Shown: positions 21,976-33,885 of the stretch, piece after piece
Layout of the letters: each line of letters starts with the position of its first letter
Position numbering within the stretch: position 1 is the stretch's first letter
Assembly (NCBI GenBank): GCA_026874595.1
Contig: CM049306.1
Location: forward strand, 46,998,019 to 47,062,018
Length of the DNA: 64,000 nucleotides
Direction of reading: 5' to 3'
Source: Sipunculus nudus
Taxonomy: Eukaryota; Annelida; Sipuncula; Golfingiida; Sipunculidae
The notes under the pieces: model-generated
The model's input: only the letters and a program-made list of their open reading frames with translations
Told to the model about the DNA's origin: nothing
The model's database searches: none
Translations under genes and position numbers: made by a program

Positions 21976-22589
21976 GGAAAATGAAAACTGTGTGGATAAC
22001 GGCAGTTTCGCTTTTATTGTTTCATTATGAAGGTCATACAAAGGTCACAAAACAAGCATATTTTTATACTGTATAACTACTATTTTCCTGAACGTTTGAT
22101 CATCTCATCTTCATCTATACTTGATTGTTCAATAAGTTTAATTTATTACCCCCGATCTTCAGAACGCTTTGGAACATACGTACTAACCAAATCATGTGTT
22201 CAGTATATTTACAGTTTTTTTAATGGGAGAACAGCTACATTGAAAATGGTGGTCATCAGGACTAAAACAATATAAAAAATGAATTCTCTGGGTCATAATA
22301 GCCAAGATTTCATGTATTGGATGACCCTCTATGCCAAATGTAAAGGTAATTATGGCATTTTTGCTATTTTCGCATTGTTTTGGCGGCCATTTTGTTTTAC
22401 ACTAATTAGCAAAAATTGCCCAAGGCTGACAGCGGGCCATCCAACATATTTTTCACACCTGATATGTGGGCAAACGAAATCCACAAAGAAAAAGAATTAA
22501 GACCATAAAACAAGGTTGAGTAGCGACCGGAGTTTTATATTGGCGAAACCCTTATGTGTCTTCTTACTCCATAACAAGGTTATTATATG

Positions 22590-22886
22590 CACCCTAAATC
22601 TGCCTTGTCCAGATGCTCCTGCTGCGGCGTCAGCGCCTTCGACGCATGATGACGACCGCAAGAGAAGCGGCGGCGCATGCATGTGAGAACACCTTCGAAC
22701 GTTTCATCAACATGAATCCTGGAAGCCATGTTGAATACTAAAATATGGCGGGAAACCAGGTTTGCTTTTTGTATAGGAGCATGGGACATGTATTTGGGTC
22801 GTGTTGCAAGAAACAAGTCGCTACAACATGTTCTAAGATGCGTGATCCGAAACGTTGTGGAACATATTCCCTAGTGTATGGCCGGC
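22590..22886 (+). mobile_element. End of a possible Harbinger-like element
   Basis: A short plus frame (22,613-22,741, 42 codons) starts MLLLRRQRLRRMMTTAREAA, reminiscent of the Arg-rich N-terminus of HARBI1-type transposases. Downstream, AACATATTCCCTAGTGTATG then GCCGGC (22,861-22,886) is the inverted counterpart of the end at 13,091-13,117 (about 22 of 27 match). The family link is reasonable; the transposase reading is weak. Confidence 0.3.
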
Positions 22887-24371
22887 TTTATATATAGTGA
22901 TCGATAGGGTTAATGTATGGCGTTTGTCAATGTCGATATACAGGCTTCAATATGTGTTATTTTCGTTTGAAGAACTCTAACGCTTGAGATTTTTTTTCTT
23001 ATAACAGGAGCTCATTTGATAAAAAAATGTTTTTTAATATTTTTTAATCATTGTTAATTAATTAATTGGAGGAAATTAATTGTTAAGAATAAAAATTGTA
23101 AAAATAGCCATGCTGAGGAAGGTTAATTAGAATAAATGAAATATATAGAAATTTAGGAAAGGTGACCAGTTTTTCATTATCATCTCGAAAAGGAAGGTGC
23201 TCTACATATAAAAATAATGAAAAAAATGAGAAAATAATTCAAAATTTGTTAAAAAAAGTATATATATATATTATTTTATTTTTTCAAAATCACCATAAAG
23301 AGGAAAATGGATTAGAAAGAAAAGAAAATATTTGACTGCAAAAATTGGTAGTTTGAAATTAAGCATACAAATGTACTTTTACAATACCAATGTCATTCAG
23401 GTATATGTAAAGAAAGATGAAGAAATTTATTTTCAGGAGTCGCACGAGACCGCTGTTGTATTCTGTACGTTATTTTGAACGACAATGTGGAATCGGTAGC
23501 CCGGGTAATTCCAGGAAAAAGAAATTATCCCGCTAATAAAAGTTGATTCGGAGAGAAAAAGAAAACACCAGGCTTCCATGTGTTTTAACACGTTTCTCAG
23601 TAAAATGTAATTAGAATCGATCCTTTTGGGGTTCATTGAGCTCAGACGAACCCCTATGAAAACAAAATAATATTTATGTTTTAAATTACTTTTTTTCTTT
23701 TTATAAGGGGGAGTGGGCTGGCAGCAGAAACATATAACGAAGGAAACGAATCTTATATACGACATAAATGTAAAGTAAACATGACGTGTTTCGTTAAAAA
23801 CCGTAATGCACTTCTGTAAACCTTTCCTGAAGCCAGGCAGTATCATTCATGTATGATTATCTTGACCTTTATGCAAAGAAAGTAACCCATAGGATATTTA
23901 CTAGGACGAAATGTTCTCCGTGGTGTAATATACATGATAACATTTGATCCAGAGACCGTTTAGAGGATTTTGTGCAGCCTATGTGTATTATGGTTTTGAT
24001 AGAAATTTTTCATGGTTAATATATACACACAAACAACGCAAAACGGACAGTGGTAAACGCAGATACAAACATTATAGTATACTACGGTACAAAGAGGACA
24101 AAAGTACATTGATAAGAACAGTACAGACATGTTAACGACACTTGAACATCCACAAATATAATATTAAAATATACTTTAAATGTTATCCTAATATACTGTA
24201 GTGATGACTAAACTATTGGTTTAAACAATATTTTATTGCAAAAAACAAAGCAATGAGGATTGGAAAACAGGGCACAGCCCTATATCATTTCCTCTCCTCC
24301 TCAATTCCTGATTAAACTATTGAGGGAAAGGTACAAAAAATATAAACTTTATTTAGTTTAAATAGATAGTG
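22887..24371. other. AT-rich stretch with one long frame, nothing recognised
   Basis: A 137-codon minus frame (23,846-23,433) is among the longer ones in the window but shows no domain and contains poly-Lys from an A-rich tract. The stretch 22,980-23,300 is very AT-rich. I see no gene. Confidence 0.45.
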
Positions 24372-24553
24372 CAACTAGTTATATATATGGTAGCGTTCGG
24401 TAGTCTCTTGAGGCGGAGGAATCCGGGGAACCCGGGAAAACCACCGATCTTGGATAGGCAACTTCTCAACCTACTCCCATAGGCGCGCCGGGGATCGAAA
24501 CCGGGTCGCCAGCGGAGAGAGCCGAGGGTTTTACCCCTCGACTGTACAGGTAA
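24372..24553 (-). mobile_element. tRNA-derived SINE, family 1, copy 2
   Basis: Same layout as copy 1: A-box-like CAGTCGAGGGGTAAAA, B box GGTTTCGATCCC (24,502-24,491), core CGGTGGTTTTCCCGGGTTCC then CCGGATTCCTCCGCC, and the identical 3' end TATAACTAGTTG (24,383-24,372). The head carries several changes, so the copy is probably silent. The shared 12-bp end marks the true 3' terminus, presumably the part recognised by the partner LINE. Confidence 0.8.
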
Positions 24554-25306
24554 CCTTTCATTCCTTTAATTATATAGTCTTATAATCATTCTAATATTTA
24601 ATAATAATATATCTTTCCAAAGTAAATTTGACAAATGAGGTAATATTTTGTCCCACTTGCAGGGATAAACATTTCACTTTACTTTATTCTGAGCTCTCTC
24701 ATATTCAATATTTTGCAAACGCATACTTCAGTTTAGTTGTGAAACATACAGATATATGAGTAAAAGGGTCAATTCTATAAACATAAATAGCTATTTTGCA
24801 GGTAATGATAAGCGGCTTCAGGAAAAGGGTTTCCTTAACAAATTACACTCCGATCAATATTGTTGTGATGTCAAGAGAAAGCAAAAAAAACTTATTCGCT
24901 GTTTTCAGCCGTGACTGAATTCGGAATAATATGTTCTCTGACACAAACCACAGAACAGATGTATCACCTTTTCAGAAAACAATATGAACAGCGTAGGCTG
25001 TCAGAAAGATTCGACACCACTTGTAAAGCAGAGTGCTTATATATCCCTGGAAGAATTCTAAATCTTGAAGAATTCTTAATCGAATTCTCCCTTCTCTATT
25101 GAGTTCTGTTCTAAGTAATTCTGTGAGTCACAAGGTAACCTCATCAATGTGAATCAACACTGATCTCAGTTTCTCTGATTTTATCTGTATATTACCTTCT
25201 AAATAAACACAGCAAATTTACTGTGCAACTTCATTTATTTTTTTTCTAACGGTCGTTCGTTATAATTTACATTGCCGGCAAAGTGACCGGGACAAGTAAA
25301 GATATA
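24554..25306. other. Non-coding stretch, nothing recognised
   Basis: No gene, RNA or repeat that I can support. Confidence 0.5.
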
Positions 25307-25408
25307 CAGTGAAACCTCAAAATTATGACCACCAACGGGACCTTGATAGAGTTGTCGCATTTTTAGGTGGTCGCGAAAGCGAGCTGATCGTAAGGCGAGG
25401 TTTTACTG
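25307..25408. mobile_element. 102-bp Tc1/mariner-type MITE
   Basis: Inverted ends CAGTGAAACCTC and GAGGTTTTACTG match at 11 of 12 positions and are flanked by TA on both sides (25,305-25,306 and 25,409-25,410), the target duplication of Tc1/mariner and pogo elements. CAGT(G/A)AAACCTC is typical of pogo/Tigger-like ends. It has no coding capacity and would need a transposase in trans. Confidence 0.75.
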
Positions 25409-25410
25409 TA

Positions 25411-26326
25411 TTTGCAAAATACATATTGCCATTCTATACTGACCCGCATAAACTTAAACAAAGTTCGCCGTGGCCTGATTGCTTTTCCGTCATGCGGCGC
25501 TGTAGGATAAACACGCATATCATCAGACCGACGAAATATCTAGAGAAAATATCCGTAATTTCTCGGTAGACAAAGCGCAGCACCTCAAGGATATCCAGGC
25601 AGACTTCATATTTCAGCCTGGAATTTGACATATGTCTGTCAAGAACTGTCTTTTAGCGACTCCGCCGCCTCTCTTTTCCCTGAATTGGTTATTACATGCC
25701 TGGAAAATTTGGTCTGGGGTAGGGTGGTTTGGACAATTCATTTCTTAAATAAATGACAGGCCACCCAAATATTCACCCATGTATTACATTATGTCAGCTG
25801 GGATACGGAACGGACGCCCTTCTGTGTAACAAACATGTCTCTCTCTTAAAAACCGAGACGGAAAACAAAATTTTACAGGGATTTTTACAAGATGGCGAAT
25901 TTTAGTATTTATTAACTATTTGTCTTTTTGTAATTATGTGTCCTTTCTGTTCAGTCCAAATGTGATATTAGTGATAAAAGTGATATTAGGTCATAGTATC
26001 GTTGATGTTTCTGATAAGTTTGCAATGATTGCACGAGTAACCCGTATTCCCGATCTTTCCTGGGATCCGGATGGCACAGTGACCACTAGAATGGCAATGA
26101 AGAAATTTTGTTTCAGCCACCGGGGTACATGCACCATATTTATATTTTAATTAACTTGGCGGGTTGCAGTGTCGAACATGCTCATTACAGCTCACTGAAA
26201 CACTGGACATTTCACAGCACGGTCTTAAACAAGTGCTAGGCAGCAATATTTTCGCAATGCAATGCACGTGTCCCTTGACGAAACATCATATGGGTCTCTG
26301 TGTAGTACAAAAATTGTTTAAATTTA
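25411..26326. other. Non-coding stretch, nothing recognised
   Basis: No gene, RNA or repeat that I can support. Confidence 0.5.
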
Positions 26327-26362
26327 AAAACAAGTGACCCATGGGTCATGATGCTCAGCTGA
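26327..26362 (-). repeat. Truncated end of a dispersed repeat (GTGACCC...GGGTCA family)
   Basis: Contains 'acaagTGACCCATGGGTCATG' followed by 'ctcagctga', the complement of the right end of the element at 52,333-52,962. A third copy is at 32,959-32,993. Confidence 0.6.
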
Positions 26363-27402
26363 ATTTGACATGTATACAGGTGATGCATGTATTAATAACT
26401 GATGTTATGCTCTGATAAAAAAAAATTGTTAAAGCTAAGTGCCACGATTGCTACTGCGTATCGCGGACGCGCCGTTATTGGTGCACTTGCTATTGGGACA
26501 CATTGACCCGGGCCCAGACTGAGAAACCCTGGCCCAATTAAACACATTAAAAATGAATCTTACGTAATGGATACTGTCTGGAGAACTGAGTTAATCATGA
26601 AGATTGGGTCTATCCCTTCCCTTTGAAATAAATATTTAGCTGATAATTCGTATTTTTCACGGTAATTTATTACTCTTTATAAGGGCTAATATGCCTATAT
26701 TTGGGGCCGTCAGAAAACCTGGGCCCACAGAAAACGGTCGTATCATACTTATTTTATGCGTATTTTACACTTTATCCAGTTGATTATAATAGAATGGACA
26801 GTAATCTAACCATAGACACCAGAAAGGTAACTTAAATTCGGAAAATCAAGCCATTTCCTAACTTAAACATAAACACTTAAAGATGGTCAGACAGACGGTC
26901 AATTTTCCAGCAATACGTCTCCTCGGCCCAAATCAAAATGCATTTACACTCCATTACAAATGATATATTTCTCATTTAATGACTGCAGTGGTTACGTTAG
27001 ATAAAACATTCATATAACTGTGTACAAGATTTAAAACGTAAAATAATCCGAATTTCCAGCGTTTATTACGGTTTTCGGGATGGTCTCATACAAGGTTAAT
27101 GAACGTACCTTATACCATGACCGTACCTAAATCGTCATGCATTATACCGGGTAAAGAGGTCCAGTTTTCAATATGTTCCGATTTAAATAGCCCTAATCGG
27201 TTAAATTCAAATGAATTTGAATTTTATGTTTTAGGTATCAGTTAGGACCACAAATGTAGCACTATATCATAGAATCGCTACTTTACTAAGTGAAAAAAAT
27301 AGGAAATAAGTGGAGGTGACAGATGGATAATTAATTACCAACTGCTGCTTAATTAATTAATTAATTGCCCTCCACTAAACCTTGTATACGATACCGCTCA
27401 TG
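26363..27402. other. Non-coding stretch, nothing recognised
   Basis: Includes a TTAA-rich run, (TTAA)n-like, at about 27,350-27,366. No gene seen. Confidence 0.5.
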
Positions 27403-27546
27403 CTTAATCACTTATCTCAAGATTTCATGTCATCTTGCTGAGGGAAACTACTTAATCACTTATCTCAAGATTTCATGTCATCTTGCTAAGGGAAACTACT
27501 TAATCACTTATCTCAAGATTTCATGTCATCTTGCTAAGGGAAACTA
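27403..27546. repeat. 48-bp minisatellite, three copies
   Basis: Three head-to-tail units of 48 bp starting 'cttaatcacttatctcaaga' at 27,403, 27,451 and 27,499, nearly identical. Because 48 is a multiple of 3, a plus frame stays open across it and repeats a 16-residue peptide; I take that as a by-product. Confidence 0.95.
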
Positions 27547-27754
27547 CTTCTATAAATATATGCAACATTTTTTTGCAATTTTTTCATATTCTTGAAATAC
27601 AGAAATTAGTGTTTGACTGCTGAGATCTGTGGTTACCCCATATTTTTTTACGGGTGATATATTATCATATAATATAAGTGATTCATAGTGATTTTTTATT
27701 TCAAAATAAGAAATTAATTCTAGTTGTTTTTTTTTTTTTTAATTTTAACGCAGG

Positions 27755-28265
27755 TGCATCATACAGAATAAAGGGTCACCATGACCTAATGTCAGGTTTC
27801 CGTGGAGATTTGCTTATAGGGCATCCCTTGATGTACAATTAACATTTTCTAGGTCTAAAGGTTACGGTTTGTGCCCTGTTATCATCATGACTGCTTTATT
27901 TGAAGGTCTCTAAAAAAGAAAATAATTAGTAAAAATTTTAAAAAAAATTCAGGTGGCGCCATAAGTCATCAGGAAAGGATGAAACATTGTTTGATATGCA
28001 TATGCATGGAAAGAATTATAGCAATCAATGCATTATTTACTGAGATAATGGATCTTTTGTATCAACTTTTTAATTATTGTGGGGGGTATTTTCGAGCCCC
28101 GAGCTCGGAGGATAAAGGTAACAGTGACGTAATTTGAGGTTTCTATGGAGATTGGGTTTTCAGTTAGAAGTTTCTAGGTCCAGCGTTACGATTTGTGCCT
28201 TGTTAACGGACAGATGGACAGACAGACGGACGGACGAGGGACAAAGTGTGATCGCTATAGCTTAG
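27755..28265 (+). repeat. Dispersed repeat family P, copy 1, with (GGAC)n end
   Basis: Holds two diverged segments around 'GTTTCC.TGGAGATT' (27,797 and 28,138) and ends in a GGAC/GACA-rich tract followed by 'gatcgctatag'. The same segments occur at 34,345-35,220 and, more decayed, at 33,050-33,520. The (GGAC)n plus 'GTGATC(G/A)CTATAG' end is shared with the tandem-core elements at 2.9-3.8 kb and 30.0-30.6 kb, so these are probably related non-autonomous elements. Confidence 0.55.
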
Positions 28266-30029
28266 ATGACTTTCACTGGTGTAACACAGCTACAGAGTTA
28301 ATGCTTGGCCTGGTATATAAGTTATAAAAGAGCTTTATTATAAAATGGAAGAAAAAAAACCAGAGGTATATAAAACAATATAATCACTCTCAGATTTCTT
28401 AGCAACCAGAGTATATGACAGATGTGTTTTATTGATAATATTATCACTTCCATATAATTATCAATTGCAAATGTCGAATTGTGAAGTTACATTTTCAAAT
28501 TTAACCTGAATAAATTGGTATATGATACTGCATGTATGGTATTTATGGTCAATACTCATTAATACTTATTAAACTGAAATTGTTTAATGATGAACTTAGT
28601 TAATAAACCTTCTACTTTAACAAACGAGAATAGAATCTTCGTGCAGTGATATACGTAGCGGGATGCTGATACCTTTGACGGTGTCCAAAGTTAAATGGGT
28701 GCATAGCTCACTCTGCATACACACGTGTCAAGGCAACTGATTTAGTACGTTACATCCATATTCTACTTTCTTTTTAACTCTGTTTGCCTAAGTTAGAACG
28801 TTAATTTTAGAGTACGCATTTTCAACAATTACAACAGATTATTTCCCTTGTAGGCAAATTTATATGTGATAAGGTGTCCAATATATGATACCGATCATAA
28901 ATATATTTCGGCATGTAATGTGTTTTATATATATCTATGCAATAAATTAAAATGAAATAAACATGCTGTTCCAAACAACCATGGCACATATTACAGCTTG
29001 AGGATAACTGTGCGTGTGACTTTATTTAGGAAAATAGGGGATTATTAAATTCGGTATTCCTATTCTTGACATCTACAATTTATAAAGACACCATAAATTC
29101 TGGTCGCAGACTCATAACTGATGTAGACTTACGGAAGATTCAGTTGTCAAGATTAGAACTATATAATTCTTAAGTCTTATTTACGATGAAAAATATTTTG
29201 AAATTGTTTTAGTTTGCAATGCTCACTTCTAAGTGATGAAGGAAAAAAAAATGGAATGTTTGGGAAGGTTGTGTTATTAAATTACATTTAATTTTGAATG
29301 TTTTGCAGGTAAATTCATTTGTAAAATTTGTAAAACAAAACAGGGCCGCTCTCAAGCGATTTCCTATGGAAACTTTTTCGCCCCGCCCAAGTAGGCCCCT
29401 TAGTAAAACTCTTTTAACTTAAAAACTTTCAAAACTGGGATAGGATTCCCGCACATCCATACTGCACCTTCGCGCGAAGTCGCTTGTTTTCGTACAAAAT
29501 CACTTTACCTAGAATCATTTCGTTTTTGAGTAGGGGGAGGCGCTTGCAAGCATTCTTAATAACCGTGGGTCTTGCTGGTTTTTGTTAAATACCCCGGTAA
29601 ATGAAATTGAAAGTGATATTTGCTAACCGTAACGCAGTGTTTCTGTATAAAAAGGTGAATTTCCAACAACAGTCTACCTTTTTTAACTAGTTGGTCCAGG
29701 AATCATTTCAAACATTTAACCTTCTGGGCCTCGTCTTTTACGCATGGCTCTATACGGCAAGAAAAAGGTGTCTATACAAATTTGCCAACCCGTGAAACGA
29801 TACAATGAAAGGCCTTACGGCAAAGAGAATATTGTTTGTAATAGGTATGTCTCCGTATATATATAAATCTTCAATGTATTAGACATTGCGGCAACAACTT
29901 TTTTCTACATCTCCCGGTCTTGATAAGGCTAAAATATTTAACCTTTCTCCTCGATATTGAAAACGCGGATGCGTGGTCATGAGGTTTGCATTGCCATCTG
30001 GGGTTAAGCGTACCGCCAAGTTTTCCCAT
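28266..30029. other. Non-coding stretch, nothing recognised
   Basis: No gene, RNA or repeat that I can support. Confidence 0.5.
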
Positions 30030-30560
30030 TTAATCATTATCCCCGTCTCAGGGAAGCGGGGGTATAGTGATCAGCTCCGTCCGTTTGTCTGTCGGGCCGC
30101 CGTCCGTCGGGCCGAAAATCCGTCCGTCCATAAACAAATGCTATGCGAAAGTGTTACTCTGATCTTCTTCTAATTGTTGTAGCAGGTGCATCTTAGGGGT
30201 CTCCAGGGCTGATCAGCTTTAGGTCACGCTATAAAGATGGTTTAAAGAATTTGTTAATTCGATTTTTTAAAACTTCATATGCGACACAATATCTCAAAAA
30301 GTATTACTGGGATCTACTTCTCATTAGTAGCAGGTTCATCTCCAGAGTTGAAAAGGTTTTGGTCCCATGGGACTGATTTTTGGATTTTTTTATGAAATGT
30401 TTATTCGAATTTTTTACGTATCATATGCGACACTTTTTCTCAAAAGGTTTTACTGGGATCTACTTCTAATAATAGTAGCAGTTCAATCTTATTGGTCCTC
30501 AAAGCTGATACCGTTTAGTTCACATTTGGTTCCTTTTTTTATTTTTTTTATATATTCTTA
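30030..30560 (-). mobile_element. Tandem-core element with (GTCC)n and terminal hairpin
   Basis: The left end has CCCCGTCTCAGGGAAGCGGG followed by 'tatagtgatca' and a GTCC-rich tract, the inverted form of the end at about 3,690-3,770. Inside, a unit of about 150 bp is repeated about 2.7 times: 'actgggatctacttcta..agtagcaggttcatct' recurs near 30,150, 30,300 and 30,448. The core sequence is unrelated to that of the 2.9-3.8 kb element although the end is shared, which suggests modular non-autonomous elements using one mobilising machinery. Confidence 0.5.
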
Positions 30561-31429
30561 ATTATTTTGCTTTTTTTAAATGAATTTTGCATTTCAAACG
30601 TTATCCAACTTCCCATGCTTTCAATCAGCCAAATTACACATTTCTGGCATTCTCCGTTGGCGGGGGATCCAGTCCTCTGGACATTTTCTCGTTAACGTTG
30701 CTTTTTACAACTTAACAGCCTTATATGGGAAGCAAATGAGACTTATGTGGGCTATAAAAAGTACATATTGAATCAGCTGCGTGCCAGCATTTTAGCACCA
30801 ATTCACTAAGGACAACGCCCTGTATCACCCTTAACAGGTCTGATTGGATGATTACTTGTTTTCTTCACACCCTTGAACAGATCGTCGATAAATGCATTCT
30901 CTTGAACGTGACATGTCACCCATTAAGGACGGACTCTTGACTCTAAGGATGTCGGCCAGCCATCTTCGAGCAGTTCTAGCAAACAAAGAATCTGCCGCTA
31001 ATGATTTGTATAAACCTTGTCAAAAACAGACCATGCTGTAACACAGATTCATGAAGAATCAATTGACCCTGATTGTAAAGTTTGGTTAACGATTGAAGTC
31101 ATTGAAACATTTTTTTTTTATTCCCATGGCAATTTTCATGACTCAAAGTCTTTTTCAAGGACTCAAAGTCTTTCTGATGCAAATAAGTGTTTGAACCAAG
31201 GGTCAGCGCAGGTCGTTGAAGCGAGCAGATCGATCTACATGCAGGAATAAACATAACCCGGCCGCCACGTTTTGTTGAAGCTCATTCCAAAATCGGTACC
31301 CCCGTAAAATCAGTTCGTACCATTTTGCGCAATGAGAGATGTGTACAGAAAAAAACAGACAATCTAGCTGTCATAATTCATTTTGAAACTGCCATATACC
31401 GTTCTCTGGATCTCTCTTACGGACCCCAT
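30561..31429. other. Non-coding stretch, nothing recognised
   Basis: No gene, RNA or repeat that I can support. Confidence 0.5.
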
Positions 31430-31640
31430 ACAGGATTTAGGAAAAGAGGGGTTCCAACCCAGGAGGACAAATGGAAACCCTTAAAAAAATGTCCTCAGGT
31501 CTGAAAAGGGGGGGGGGGGGGTTTAGGCGGTAAAATTTTGTCTGAAGCCCTTAAAAAACGTTGTTTCTGATGAAAAAGGGGGCGGGGAGGGGGGGGGGGG
31601 GTTCGGACAATTACCCACAATGATTAGAATTACCACGCGG
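31430..31640. repeat. Dispersed repeat with poly-G tracts
   Basis: The segment 'caggatttaggaaaagaggg..ccaacccaggaggac' with two G runs (about 31,508-31,520 and 31,590-31,602) is related to 44,290-44,485, where the tract is poly-C. The internal motif 'cccttaaaaaa(ATG/acg)' is repeated about 80 bp apart. Confidence 0.45.
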
Positions 31641-32958
31641 GTTTAGGCGGTCTGCTCTGTTTTCCAATATTTTATAACTCTTGGGTCTCACAAATGAAGC
31701 CTGTTACATGAGAAGTATATAAAGCGATGTAAGGAAACTGGATATATGCAAACTCCGAGCGATCACTGGAGCGGGAAGGCAACTTAGCGATAAAGGGGAA
31801 TATTCTACGGAGTGTTCGACCTTTTGAAAAAGGTCAAGATAAATATCAGGTGCAAATTTGTGACCTAGGACTTATAATATGCCCACATATCTTTTGAAAA
31901 TCAGCCATATTAGAGATCTAGAGCAAACAGAAAATGGCGGAGGGGGGGGGGGGGGTATATAAGCAGATCCTCCTGTCATAAATATTTACACAAGTATGAA
32001 ATAGAAATAAACTCATGAGAACTAAATTAAAATTGTAGTTTTTTTTATTCTGCTTTTACTCTACATTATTTTTTCATTACATATATTCTTTTAAATATTT
32101 AACAAACCCGAATACCCCATACACAGCAAACCATGCAATATGAATATAGATGGAATATTTTAATCTATACACTTTTCGTGAAATATCCTTCTGACTTTTT
32201 AATGATAACAGTTGAATATTTTGTGTTACTGGGGGGGGGGGGGGGTCATGGTAGTTTAGAATTGATTCTAAGAATTTTGCGCGGGGATCGCAGCGGGTAT
32301 ATACAGGCCCATGTATTGAATGTATTAAACGTGTATAGAATTTTTCTGATTTTACTTTGATTAATCATGATACAGAGGGAAATTATCAGCATTATGCAAT
32401 TTAGCAAGGGACAATGATTCAAATGCTAAACTTGTCACTTCAATCATAAGTTAATAACAAAAAATGAGCCTGTACTGTTACTTGGTGAACAAAAATATAA
32501 AATAATACATAATTATATAATTGTACCATTTCAGTTGCCATTGCTCAAAATATATTTTACGTAGCTACAGAGTCTTTCTTTGAGAGGGTAATTACACATT
32601 GTTCATAACTTACCTGTGGGGTGAAAACTAAATCGATAATACGATCTGTTTAGCTTCAACTTAAAAAAAAATGAAGTAGACCTTTCCGGGGATAAGCGGT
32701 GAGGTATTTTTTGTTAGCGGTCCGGTTCGGTCCTACCAAGATACGTTTTCAGGGTACACCAGCGTTGTGCCTCCGCCGCGACCTTTCCGCATATCGTAAA
32801 CAATTTTTTGACATACACACTTCCTGGTTTTTATTGTAATTGGAAAGGTGACTGAACAGAAAACAGGAAGACCAGGGTGTGCCATATCCGTTCATAACAA
32901 GAAAAATCATGTGAATGGCTGCAGGCGATCGCTCCTTTGAGAGTTCCATCTACCATTT
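31641..32958. other. Non-coding stretch with G runs
   Basis: Homopolymer G runs lie at about 31,941-31,953 and 32,231-32,245. No gene seen. Confidence 0.45.
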
Positions 32959-32993
32959 TAAAAGTGACCCGCGGGTGATGACGCTCAGCTGAG
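32959..32993 (-). repeat. Truncated end of the GTGACCC...GGGT family
   Basis: 'aaaAGTGACCCGCGGGTGATGA' followed by 'cgctcagctgag' matches the copies at 26,327 and 52,925. Confidence 0.5.
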
Positions 32994-33049
32994 TGATAAT
33001 GGCTATGATACTAGATGCATTAATGTTTGTACTGGCTGTCCTAAGGGCA

Positions 33050-33520
33050 CCGTTCACAAGCCTGTAATTTATGAAAATGAGGTCATGGTGACATATTCAT
33101 CCATGTGGAAGGAGACAGGTAGAGGTCACTAGGTGCAAAGTTCGTAAGGTTCATCACCAGTGATAATGATACATGACTGAACATTTATTATTGATTTTCA
33201 TGGTGAAAATTATGTGTTGGCCTATAGCGTGTAGAATATAAGTCTCTGTGACATTGTTTAAGATGTCCCAGGATATATTTTTCCCCAGGAAGTCACTGGA
33301 TGTCTAGTTAGAATTTTCTTGGTCCAAGCATTGTTAATTAATGGTGTCCTGTAGCACTCATACACAGAGAGAAACTGTTAAGAAATAGCAAAATACAGGT
33401 GGCACTACCAGTACAAAAAAATGATAAAACTAATGATGATCAATAAGCATACCAGGTTTAAGGTGGAAATTATTTATGTAAGTGAGGTCACGGTAATGTA
33501 ATCTCGTGTAGAGATCAATC
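33050..33520. repeat. Decayed copy of dispersed repeat family P
   Basis: Fragments such as 'gaggtcatggtgacat', 'aggtggcactacc' and 'gaggtcacggtaatgtaat' correspond to parts of 27,755-28,265. Boundaries are uncertain. Confidence 0.35.
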
Positions 33521-33885
33521 AAATGATAAAAATTAGTGTATTACATTGAATTTTATTAAGTTGAGAAACTGGCACTATTTAATGTGAACTAAACAGTTCT
33601 GAAGGAAAGACAGGTTTAAAGGTGTGAAAGTAAATTCGAGGAAAATCTCGTGACAAGCAGTCCTGGCTATTTGACTGATGGTGCTTTGTGGACACATGCA
33701 CTAGTGTGTTGTCTCAAGTAAAATATAGTAAAACTATTTTTTATGCTTTGTGTATGAGCGAGGTATAGGTTTAGTATGTTTTTTTTAGTTTCGTGTACAA
33801 AAACCTGAGTATTTAACACCTTACTATTACAGGTACTCACCTGATTTTACCCTTTTAAGAGTGAATATTATGATATTTTTAAACC

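Larger units (their letters stand above)
18751..22517. mobile_element. 3.8-kb structure with ~545-bp long inverted arms
   Basis: The left arm (18,751-19,297) and right arm (21,976-22,517) are inverted copies with roughly 10-15% divergence. Both outer ends are the same: AACCTTGTTTTATGGTC on the left, its complement on the right. The inner limits are near 'ctacacagttttt' and 'aaaactgtgtggat'. Each arm contains 'aaaatGGCCGCCAaaa' or its complement. The enclosed ~2.7 kb holds a (TA)n tract and a SINE but no transposase. This could be a foldback-type or long-TIR element, or two copies of one repeat inserted in opposite directions. I could not confirm a target duplication (flanks 'ggct' and 'gagt'). 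Confidence 0.7.

Noticed and set aside
23433-23846. 137-codon minus frame
   Set aside because: No domain, contains poly-Lys from an A-rich tract, and no splice or start context; probably chance in AT-rich DNA.
27365-27595. Frame encoding a repeated 16-residue peptide
   Set aside because: A by-product of the 48-bp minisatellite, whose period happens to be a multiple of 3.
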